NCBI GenBank assembly: GCA_050247135.1
Contig: JBFWUT010000079.1
Coordinates: 1-5,769, forward strand
Direction: 5' to 3'
DNA: 5,769 nucleotides
Source: Berkiella sp050247135
GTDB lineage: Bacteria; Pseudomonadota; Gammaproteobacteria; Berkiellales; Berkiellaceae
Shown here: positions 1-5,769 of the stretch, piece after piece
How the letters are laid out: each line of letters begins with the position of its first letter
Numbering within the stretch: position 1 is the first letter of the stretch
Made by a program: the position numbers and the translations under genes
Notes under the pieces: generated by a model
What the model was told of the DNA's origin: nothing
Database searches by the model: none
The model's input: the letters and a program-made list of their open reading frames with translations, nothing else

Positions 1-66
1 AGCCAAAACATCGGAAAAACTCAATGAATTTTATCCAAACACGTTCGTAAATTAAGACTAGAATAT
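1..66. other. Short region downstream of the operon, no supported feature
   Basis: These 66 bases follow the metallopeptidase stop. I see no convincing hairpin with a T-tract, so no intrinsic terminator can be assigned, and no tRNA-like or attachment-site signature. A plus-strand frame is open from base 2 to a TAA at 53-55 and could be the tail of a converging gene, but 17 codons are too few to judge. Confidence 0.4.
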
Positions 67-828
67 CTATTGTTTAGTATCTCTACACCCCAAAAACACT
101 GCCGCCCTATCATCAAGCTCTTTTTTAATAACCTGCCAATTAGGCATCACTTGCGCCATTAACCGATAAAAATGCTCGCTATGATTATGTTCAGCAAGAT
201 GACACAGCTCATGGAGAATAACGTAGTCAACGCAATCGCGCTTTGCCTTGACTAAGTTAGGGTTGAGCGTGATTCGCCCCTCTGGTGAGCAACTACCCCA
301 CTGTTTTTGCATCGTTTGTATTCTGATCGTAGGAGGTGCTACAACCCATAATGCTTGTGGCAACAATGCTTCTAAACGGCGTTGAAAAACTTCTTTAGAT
401 CGTTTTTTATACCACTCTTTTAATAGACTCTTAATGGTATCTGTATTCTTTTGATGAACATAAACTTGTATTTTTCCCCGTAACAGTTTGACCTGCTGAT
501 GCTGTAATGGGTCTTCTATCACTTTTAAAACATACTGTTTACCCAAATAATAATGACTTTCACCGCTGACATAACAACGGGGTGTGACATAGGTTAATTG
601 TGCTTCAAACTCCGCCAACTGCTGAGCAATCCAACGCGCTCTTTGTTTTACGGCATGGTGTATTGCTTCAAGTGTTGCGCTTTCTGGCGCATGAACCTCG
701 ACACGACAATCAGGATGAACCTTAATAAGAACTCGTGACGCGACACGCTCGCGGTTGGCAATTTGATAATTAATTTCAATATCGCCATACCATAAACGGC
801 CTATAGGCTCATTGCTCAATACGTTCAT
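67..828 (-). CDS. YgjP-like (DUF45/M48-type) zinc metallopeptidase, R-M associated
   Basis: This is a predicted zinc-dependent metallopeptidase of the YgjP/DUF45 family (SprT/M48-like), 253 aa from the ATG at 828. The sequence shows the family signature near the C-terminus: WGSCS at about residues 177-181, then the zinc site HELCH at 206-210 (two His ligands and the catalytic Glu). A downstream His in the segment HNHSEHF (about 214-220) is the expected third ligand. The N-terminal half is a beta-rich region followed by a charged helix, as is usual in the family. It appears full length and has all the key residues. The start is a choice: a TTG at 858 would add 10 residues, but the ATG at 828 sits at the onset of family-like sequence and has a weak GGG 7 nt upstream. 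Its start overlaps the last 20 nt of hsdR, so the two are probably translationally coupled. The family often sits beside type I restriction genes; its substrate is unknown to me. Confidence 0.9.
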   Translation of the reverse strand: MNVLSNEPIGRLWYGDIEINYQIANRERVASRVLIKVHPDCRVEVHAPESATLEAIHHAVKQRARWIAQQLAEFEAQLTYVTPRCYVSGESHYYLGKQYVLKVIEDPLQHQQVKLLRGKIQVYVHQKNTDTIKSLLKEWYKKRSKEVFQRRLEALLPQALWVVAPPTIRIQTMQKQWGSCSPEGRITLNPNLVKAKRDCVDYVILHELCHLAEHNHSEHFYRLMAQVMPNWQVIKKELDDRAAVFLGCRDTKQ

Positions 829-3800
829 GCAACAACCCAACTCGCGTAATTTGGACAATCATTTCGACAATCGCTTTGGCTTGATCCATACCTGCACCAA
901 TGTCTTTGCATGTTTTAAAAATAAGTGGCAATAACGCCTTTCGTATTTCGGATTCAATGCTTTGTGGACTGATTGAGTTCTCTAACACTGCTTGATTCAC
1001 CAGCTCATCAATTTTAAATGCCAACTGAATCCATATTTCTAAATCTTCTTTATTTTCATCTTGAGATAAGCGGCTGATCACATCAGGCAACACCGTTTTG
1101 AACACGCCAAAATAGGCTTGAGGATAACGATTGCCGATAAATCGACTGGGTAAGTCATCCAGCTTCCGCTCTTTTACCTTTTCCTCAAACTCAGAAAATA
1201 ACAAATACTGTTTAAGTGGATGGTCAAATAGGCTTTCTGCTTCTTCTATCGCTTGACGCAATAACTTAGAAAAAGACTCTTGGGCATAGGGGTCATCGCG
1301 TAACTCTTGCTCAATCATTTTGGTGACGCGTGTTTTAATGATGTCCGTCTCATTGCGCGTTTTGTCGGCGTTCCATTCTTCGGGCTTGAGCTGGCGACCC
1401 ATTTTACCGACTTCATAAACGCCTTCGGATTCTTTTACCCCGACACCAACAACGTGCTTGTCCAATAGCTTTTTGACTTGTTCGGCATACTGGTCATAGT
1501 CCACAGTTTCCCCTGCATCACGTCTGACTAATTGTCGTAAGCTGCTGAGTTGTTTTACCGTGTCTTTATAGTGCTGACGGTCGGCATCGCTAAAGCTTTT
1601 ATCATCAAAAAAGCTCATCGACTGCAAGGCAATTTGTAGGCAACTCGCAAACTCCGTTAACGCTTCGTAAAAGTCATCTCTGACTTTCAAATGCACATCA
1701 ACCAACTCGCCATTCACTTCTTGGACGTGAGGAATCAATACTTGTCGCAACTGCTCGATGTCATTCTTGTTTTTGACATCTTTAAATATCGCCCAAAGGT
1801 TCTGATAAAGACGAGGCAAGCGTTTATATTCACTACTCATTTGGCTATATAAGCCAAGTAAATCATCTATCTCAAAACCGCCCTGTGTACGGTTGGCTAA
1901 GTCTTGATAGTTGGCAATTGTGGTGTCTAATTCGGCTAAAATGCCGCGATAATCTATTAATAAGCCAAATTTCTTTTTGTCGTGCAGACGATTAACACGG
2001 GCAATAGCTTGGATAAGATTGTGCGATTTTAACGGTTTATCAATATACAACACGGCATTTTGTGGCTCATCAAAACCCGTTAACAGCTTATCGACAACGA
2101 TCAACAACTTGAGTTTTGGGTCATCTTCAAAACGGCTGATCACTTGTTTGGTATAAACTGACTCATCTTGTGAACCAACATTATCTTTCCACCATTTACT
2201 GACTAGCGGCATAGATTTTTCATCAACATCAGTATTGCCTTCACGCGTATCGGGTGCGGAAATCACAACTGCCGTTTCAAACTGTTGTTCTGGCTCTAAA
2301 ATAGCCATTGCTTCATCTAAAAACTGTTTGTACTTGATAGCCGAAATCTTGCTATCACAGGCAATTTGGCCTTTTAACCCTTCCTCTATGTTCTGGGTAA
2401 AGTGTTCTGCTATATCGAGTGCAATTAAACGGATGCGGTCTTCGGACTGATAGATTTGACCTTTTTGGGCAAACTTGCGTTTAAGGTCGGTACGTTGTTC
2501 TTCGCTTAAATTAGCAGTAATACGGTCGAACCATGTATCAATGGCGCGTTCGTTGACCTCTAAATCAGGAATACGCTCTTCATATAATAACGGCGTAACG
2601 GTTTTATCTTCGACGGCACGTTGCATGGTGTAAGCATGAACAATTGCGCCAAACTTATTAGTGGTTTTATCTTCTTTGAGTAAAGGCGTACCCGTAAACG
2701 CCACAAAAGCCGCTTTAGGTAAGGCTTGCTTCATACGAATATGATTTTCTCCGCCTTGACTACGATGGCCTTCATCAATCAGCACAATAATATCGGGGCT
2801 GTCGTTATAGCATTCGGGCAATTTAGCGGCGGTATTAAATTTTTGTACTAAAGAGAAAACAATACGCTCCTGACCTTTACCAATTTTTTCGGCCAAGCCT
2901 CTGCCCGATGTGGCGAGTGCTTCTTCGCGGTCTTTTTTACTGGCTAACTCACCACCAGAAGCAAAGGTTTTACTTAATTGGCTCTCTAGGTCGATACGGT
3001 CAGTGACGACAATAATGCGGCACTTTTTGAGACTGTCATGCAGAATTAAGGCTTTCGATAAAAACACCATCGTGAACGATTTACCTGACCCTGTAGTATG
3101 CCAAATCACACCGCCTTCTCGTCCACCATCGGGTCGTTGCTTACCAATACGCTCAATCAGCCGCTTGATGCCAAAAACCTGCTGATAACGAGCCACAATC
3201 TTGCCGACTTTTTTATCGAACAACACAAAATAGCGCACCATCTCCAATAAACGAGACGGTTGCAGCAAGCTAATGAGTAGGCGGTCTTGCTCAGTCACCA
3301 TTAACTCACCACCAGCCACAAGCTGCTCGTACCATTTTCTATCGGCTACGGGGCGGTAAGAAAACAGCGTATTAAGCTGATTGATATGGAGCTTGGTATT
3401 TTTAAAGGCATACATAGCGGCATCGCTAATGTCTTCTTCGCGCCATGCTGCCCAAAACTTTTCTTTGGTTAAGGTTGTGCCGTAACGCCCTTCTATGCCG
3501 TTAATAGATAACAACAGTTGCGTATAAGCGAACAAGGAAGGAATCTCATCATGACGCTGATTACGCAATGACTGCGAAATACCTTCGGCAATGGTGGGGG
3601 CTTTACCTGCATGACCATCTGGCCGCTTGGCTTCTATCACCACTAAAGGTAAGCCATTCACAAAACAGACAATATCAGGACGGCGCGAATCCAGTCCATT
3701 CTCGCGTAAAACACTAAATTCTTCGGTAAAATCAAAGCGATTATTGGTGACGTTAGACCAATCCATTAAAGGAATCGTGACGCTGGCTTTTTTACCATCT

Positions 3801-4135
3801 ACAAATTCAGTGACGGTAATACCGTACAGCATATGATTATAAATACGCTCATTAGCCACGCCTAAACCTTCGTTTAAGGCTGGATTGCACACTTCTGATA
3901 ACAAGGTATCAATGGCTTTTTCGCTGAGGGGATAGTCTTTACCTGCATAGTGAAAATGACGTTTTTTTAACTCTTCGCGTAAGATATTTTTTAATACGAC
4001 TTCACTGGTTTTATGTTCTCGTGCGGCAAGTGCTTGCGCTGGCGATAAGAAATTCCAGCCAAGTGATACCAGCAAGGTCAATGCAGGGATTTTGGCACTG
4101 TATTCTTCTTGGAATTTGGGGAGATTTTTTTGCAT
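809..4135 (-). CDS. hsdR: Type I restriction enzyme R subunit HsdR (endonuclease/translocase)
   Basis: This is the motor and nuclease subunit of a type I R-M complex. With HsdM and HsdS it translocates DNA using ATP and cuts unmodified DNA far from the recognition site. The protein is 1108 aa, within the normal HsdR range of about 1000-1200. Its domains, in order, are an HSDR_N nuclease with D154 and the E168-A-K170 motif (PD-(D/E)xK), then an SF2 helicase core. The helicase core has Walker A HTTGSGKS (346-353), DEGH (454-457), TGTP (481-484), TGFDEP (686-691) and the motif VI-like QAIARVNR (709-716). A charged helical C-terminus follows (about 790-1108). No frameshift or missing catalytic residue is seen, so it should be active if HsdM and HsdS exist. 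The ATG at 4135 has AGGA 4 nt upstream. It begins 34 nt after the SLATT gene and overlaps the metallopeptidase gene. hsdM and hsdS are absent from the window. Base composition is richer in G+C than the upstream CBASS pair. Confidence 0.97.
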   Translation of the reverse strand: MQKNLPKFQEEYSAKIPALTLLVSLGWNFLSPAQALAAREHKTSEVVLKNILREELKKRHFHYAGKDYPLSEKAIDTLLSEVCNPALNEGLGVANERIYNHMLYGITVTEFVDGKKASVTIPLMDWSNVTNNRFDFTEEFSVLRENGLDSRRPDIVCFVNGLPLVVIEAKRPDGHAGKAPTIAEGISQSLRNQRHDEIPSLFAYTQLLLSINGIEGRYGTTLTKEKFWAAWREEDISDAAMYAFKNTKLHINQLNTLFSYRPVADRKWYEQLVAGGELMVTEQDRLLISLLQPSRLLEMVRYFVLFDKKVGKIVARYQQVFGIKRLIERIGKQRPDGGREGGVIWHTTGSGKSFTMVFLSKALILHDSLKKCRIIVVTDRIDLESQLSKTFASGGELASKKDREEALATSGRGLAEKIGKGQERIVFSLVQKFNTAAKLPECYNDSPDIIVLIDEGHRSQGGENHIRMKQALPKAAFVAFTGTPLLKEDKTTNKFGAIVHAYTMQRAVEDKTVTPLLYEERIPDLEVNERAIDTWFDRITANLSEEQRTDLKRKFAQKGQIYQSEDRIRLIALDIAEHFTQNIEEGLKGQIACDSKISAIKYKQFLDEAMAILEPEQQFETAVVISAPDTREGNTDVDEKSMPLVSKWWKDNVGSQDESVYTKQVISRFEDDPKLKLLIVVDKLLTGFDEPQNAVLYIDKPLKSHNLIQAIARVNRLHDKKKFGLLIDYRGILAELDTTIANYQDLANRTQGGFEIDDLLGLYSQMSSEYKRLPRLYQNLWAIFKDVKNKNDIEQLRQVLIPHVQEVNGELVDVHLKVRDDFYEALTEFASCLQIALQSMSFFDDKSFSDADRQHYKDTVKQLSSLRQLVRRDAGETVDYDQYAEQVKKLLDKHVVGVGVKESEGVYEVGKMGRQLKPEEWNADKTRNETDIIKTRVTKMIEQELRDDPYAQESFSKLLRQAIEEAESLFDHPLKQYLLFSEFEEKVKERKLDDLPSRFIGNRYPQAYFGVFKTVLPDVISRLSQDENKEDLEIWIQLAFKIDELVNQAVLENSISPQSIESEIRKALLPLIFKTCKDIGAGMDQAKAIVEMIVQITRVGLLHERIEQ

Positions 4136-4139
4136 AGCA

Positions 4140-4143
4140 TCCT
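4140..4143 (-). promoter_or_regulatory. Ribosome binding site of hsdR
   Basis: AGGA on the minus strand lies 4 nt before the ATG at 4135, inside the 34-nt gap after the SLATT gene. It supports that ATG as the start of hsdR and shows that hsdR has its own initiation signal despite its place in the operon. The spacing is a little short. Confidence 0.55.
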
Positions 4144-4169
4144 ATCTACTTGACTGGTGGCTATTTTGC

Positions 4170-4775
4170 CTAATGTGATATAGCAATACAAAAATTACTA
4201 ATTTTTTCATAGTGATATGAAATAAGGACGATCAAGAAGACTACACAAAAAAAATAAAATGATAATGGTATTTTATCTCTAAATAGAGAGAAATTTTTTT
4301 GCTCATCTACCCACTCTATTTGATGCTGCCAAAAAAACTTATAATGTGCATACCAATCAGAAAATAATATTTGTTTAGTTTGGCTGACTGTATAATATTG
4401 ACTCTGTAATAGTGCTAACTCACTTAAAAGAATTGGAACATCGGCATCATTACCACTCTTTGCCTTCCTATAAAGAAGGGCAAGGTTATTGTATATCTGC
4501 GTAAGCTTTATTCCACTTTGTTCATATTCTAACTTTTTGGGATCATAATATGAGATGTACATACTAATAATACCAAGAACAACAAGTGAAGCTGATAAAA
4601 TGTCATTTGATAGCTGTTTACAAACTAAGGCATATATTCCAAATGCCATTGAAAAAAAATTAATAAGGCCTGGAATTTTTTCAACAATATCATAGGTTGC
4701 AAAATGTTTCTTTGCCCCAAAACCTACGTTATAGCCTGCCTCAGCTACGCTTTTTAGGAACTCATCCTTTGTCAT
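4170..4775 (-). CDS. SLATT-domain transmembrane effector, predicted CBASS pore protein
   Basis: This is a 201-aa membrane protein that I assign to the SLATT group (SMODS and SLOG-associating 2TM effectors). These are predicted to sit in the inner membrane and, on receiving a cyclic or linear nucleotide signal, to disrupt it and kill or arrest the infected cell. The sequence shows two adjacent N-terminal hydrophobic helices (about 34-52 and 57-77) with a very short loop, followed by a soluble helical segment (about 78-165). That segment includes an aromatic-rich stretch, WYAHYKFFWQHQIEW (141-155). A third hydrophobic segment (about 169-189) is near the C-terminus. There is no signal peptide. 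It starts 8 nt after the CD-NTase stop, and its ribosome site overlaps that stop, so the two are almost surely co-translated. The gene is notably AT-rich with A/T runs of 7-8. Family assignment rests on topology, motif feel and CD-NTase partnership, not on a search. Toxicity and pore activity are inferred. Confidence 0.82.
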   Translation of the reverse strand: MTKDEFLKSVAEAGYNVGFGAKKHFATYDIVEKIPGLINFFSMAFGIYALVCKQLSNDILSASLVVLGIISMYISYYDPKKLEYEQSGIKLTQIYNNLALLYRKAKSGNDADVPILLSELALLQSQYYTVSQTKQILFSDWYAHYKFFWQHQIEWVDEQKNFSLFRDKIPLSFYFFCVVFLIVLISYHYEKISNFCIAISH

Positions 4776-4782
4776 ACTTCAT

Positions 4783-4785
4783 CTC
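4783..4785 (-). promoter_or_regulatory. SLATT gene ribosome site overlapping the CD-NTase stop codon
   Basis: GAG, 7 nt before the ATG at 4775, shares two bases with the TGA stop of the CD-NTase frame (4784-4786), giving TGAG. Ribosomes finishing the synthase would release directly on the effector start site, which suggests coupled synthesis of sensor and effector. The site is short, so its strength is uncertain. Confidence 0.5.
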
Positions 4786-5158
4786 ACTGAATGGGAACAT
4801 CAACTCGGTCTTTGGCAACTACAACACCATCTTTAATGGCATAACACTCAACAATATGTTCACCTTTAAAACTGGTGCTTTCTTTTTGCTCCATATGCCC
4901 ATTGTCAGGGATAATTTGTCCACGAATACAATCTTTCCTTTTGGCCTCCACCCCTCTATTTAAGACTTTCCATTTAATTTGATATGGTTCTAGAACATCT
5001 ATTTCCATGACTTTAAAATGTAAACTCTTGTTTGTGAGTAGTGGGATTTTTTGAGCTATCATTTTAGTTAAGAAATTATCTCTAAATCCATTTTGCGATA
5101 CTTCACACTCTAGTTTCATATTATGACGAATGTCGATTGGATGTAAGTCGTCAATATA
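4784..5158 (-). other. AGS-C sensor domain of the CD-NTase
   Basis: This is the C-terminal domain, about 124 residues, of the synthase fragment. It resembles the Adenylyl/Guanylyl-and-SMODS C-terminal sensor domain: a beta-rich segment with a W-x-V-x-N-x-G core (KWKVLNRGVEA), IRGQI, then EST-x-F-x-GEH-x-VECY and KDG-x-V-A-K. In this family the domain is predicted to sense an infection cue or nucleotide. Its presence separates this enzyme from CD-NTases lacking a C-terminal domain. The domain boundary is approximate. Confidence 0.75.
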
Positions 5159-5746
5159 TTGCTCTGTATTACGCCACGACTGCATAGATTCGGTCGAAGC
5201 TTGTGCAATTTGTGTGCTTTTTGCTGGGAATGGCCGTCCATATACTTTTTTCCACTTGTCGTGTGCGCTATCTGAATCGCCATCTCCAATAGCCAATAAA
5301 CATAAGTCATAAGCCTTTTTTGCTTTCTTTTGAAATTTTTTCTTTACCCTAACATTTTGATTACTGCCAAGTGCTTTGTAATGCTCTTGGTCTGGCTGAT
5401 CCATCAAATATTTAAAAAAATCCCTACTCATAAAGTCATACCAAAAGAAGCTTTTTTCGTCATAATCTGTCGTGGATTTAAGAAAATTATGAGCTAAGGT
5501 ATCAATCAGCAAGCCACCCATACCAACACCATGTTTATTTTTCCAAGCTCTTGCCATCTTGCATAAGCGTCGAAGGTTTTTATTTTTCTCTTGGTGAAAC
5601 TCCTTCCTGGCCGTCATTTCTTCACGAGGCTTAGTTATTTTCCAGCTACCACCATTGTAAGTGTCTGGATATTTGAAACTACCGTCAGCCTGTTCAAATA
5701 CTGGTTGTACTTCAACGTGAAAATTCGTATAGGTTGCTGGTACAAC
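4784..5746 (-). CDS. CBASS CD-NTase (SMODS) with AGS-C sensor, N-terminus missing
   Basis: CD-NTases make cyclic di- or trinucleotides on phage infection to switch on an effector. The open frame is 320 codons, read from just after an in-frame TGA (5747-5749) to the TGA at 4784. It has no start codon at its 5' end; the first in-frame ATG is at 5617. Family-like sequence continues well upstream of that ATG: NFHVEVQPVFEQ (about 5690-5725) carries an acidic residue in VEV that fits the third metal-binding position of the polymerase-beta-like fold. After it come GGSWKITKPREEM, the helical SMODS region (LRRLCKMARAWKNKHG, LIDTLAHNFL, SRDFF) and GRPFP. The AGS-C sensor domain (about 4784-5158) follows, with PYQIKWKVLNRG and ESTSFKGEHIVECYAIKDG. 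The GS and DxD motifs, expected about 50-100 residues upstream, are not in the window. The next gene is the SLATT effector, 8 nt away. The type of nucleotide made cannot be told. Treat this as a partial gene or pseudogene. Confidence 0.85.
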   Translation of the reverse strand, partial: VVPATYTNFHVEVQPVFEQADGSFKYPDTYNGGSWKITKPREEMTARKEFHQEKNKNLRRLCKMARAWKNKHGVGMGGLLIDTLAHNFLKSTTDYDEKSFFWYDFMSRDFFKYLMDQPDQEHYKALGSNQNVRVKKKFQKKAKKAYDLCLLAIGDGDSDSAHDKWKKVYGRPFPAKSTQIAQASTESMQSWRNTEQYIDDLHPIDIRHNMKLECEVSQNGFRDNFLTKMIAQKIPLLTNKSLHFKVMEIDVLEPYQIKWKVLNRGVEAKRKDCIRGQIIPDNGHMEQKESTSFKGEHIVECYAIKDGVVVAKDRVDVPIQ

Positions 5747-5757
5747 TCATCTATCTA
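5747..5757 (-). other. Stop codons in all three minus-strand frames, interrupting the CD-NTase
   Basis: The minus-strand string TAGATAGATGA holds TAG (5757-5755), TAG (5753-5751) and TGA (5749-5747), one in each frame. The TGA is in the CD-NTase frame; the six codons before it read PACVDR and are open to the window edge. Family-like sequence begins right after it (VVPATYTNFHVEV). The cause could be a nonsense mutation, the edge of an inserted or rearranged sequence, or poor sequence at a contig end. The sequence alone does not decide between them. Confidence 0.7.
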
Positions 5758-5769
5758 CACAAGCAGGAG

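Noticed and set aside
2..55. Plus-strand frame of 17 codons ending in TAA, possible tail of a converging gene
   Set aside because: It is too short to show homology or codon bias. It is plausible by position only.
784..858. TTG at 858 as start of the metallopeptidase
   Set aside because: The ATG at 828 is a stronger start codon, and the ten added residues overlap hsdR coding sequence without family-like features; it cannot be fully excluded.
2235..3836. Open plus-strand frames of 69-91 codons opposite hsdR (2235-2450, 2910-3185, 3627-3836)
   Set aside because: They are antisense to strongly conserved helicase and nuclease coding sequence, have no recognisable domain and no clear ribosome site.
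4200..4235. Possible promoter for hsdR inside the SLATT gene: TTGATC, 18 nt, TATGAA on the minus strand
   Set aside because: The match to consensus is modest and the region is so AT-rich that such boxes are expected by chance; tight gene spacing favours readthrough.
4697..5312. Open frames opposite or out of frame with the CD-NTase and the start of the SLATT gene (4697-4963 plus, 5130-5312 plus, 5116-5310 minus)
   Set aside because: All overlap sequence that encodes conserved CD-NTase or SLATT features in another frame; the products resemble nothing known to me.
4784..5617. ATG at 5617 as the true start of the CD-NTase
   Set aside because: Highly family-like sequence, including a predicted metal-binding acid, continues in frame for 43 codons upstream, so this Met is internal.
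1..5769. CRISPR array, tRNA/rRNA, insertion sequence or long repeats
   Set aside because: None was seen on reading both strands; nearly the whole window is coding.

Overview
All four protein-coding genes in this window lie on the minus strand and read from right to left. They are closely packed: 8 nt between genes 1 and 2, 34 nt between genes 2 and 3, and a 20-nt overlap between genes 3 and 4. The layout looks like the downstream half of a bacterial defence operon. Moderate to low G+C, Shine-Dalgarno-type sites and the character of the proteins suggest a proteobacterium, probably a gammaproteobacterium. This is inferred from protein style only; there is no rRNA or tRNA to anchor it.

Right part (about 4170-5769): an AT-rich pair that I read as a CBASS (cyclic-oligonucleotide-based anti-phage signalling) module. 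The first gene is the C-terminal two-thirds or more of a SMODS-type CD-NTase with its AGS-C sensor domain. The second encodes a small membrane protein of the SLATT type, the predicted effector. The catalytic GS...DxD part of the CD-NTase would lie beyond base 5769. The frame leading to it is closed at 5747-5757 by the minus-strand string TAGATAGATGA, which carries a stop codon in all three frames. The synthase is therefore either interrupted or runs into a junction or sequence error right at the window edge.

Middle (809-4135): a full-length, intact hsdR, the restriction/translocation subunit of a type I restriction-modification (R-M) system. It has an N-terminal PD-(D/E)xK nuclease, an SF2 helicase motor and a helical C-terminus. 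No hsdM or hsdS is in the window.

Left part (67-828): a YgjP-type (DUF45, M48-like) zinc metallopeptidase whose start overlaps the end of hsdR. This partner is often seen next to type I R-M genes.

Working model (inference): a transcript from the right carries CBASS genes and hsdR-metallopeptidase together. Because nothing downstream resembles hsdM or hsdS, these are expected further right, which would place CBASS inside a type I R-M operon. Cyclic-nucleotide abortive infection would then back up restriction. The last 66 bases on the left contain no gene or terminator that I can support. No CRISPR array, RNA gene, insertion sequence or clear long repeat was seen.
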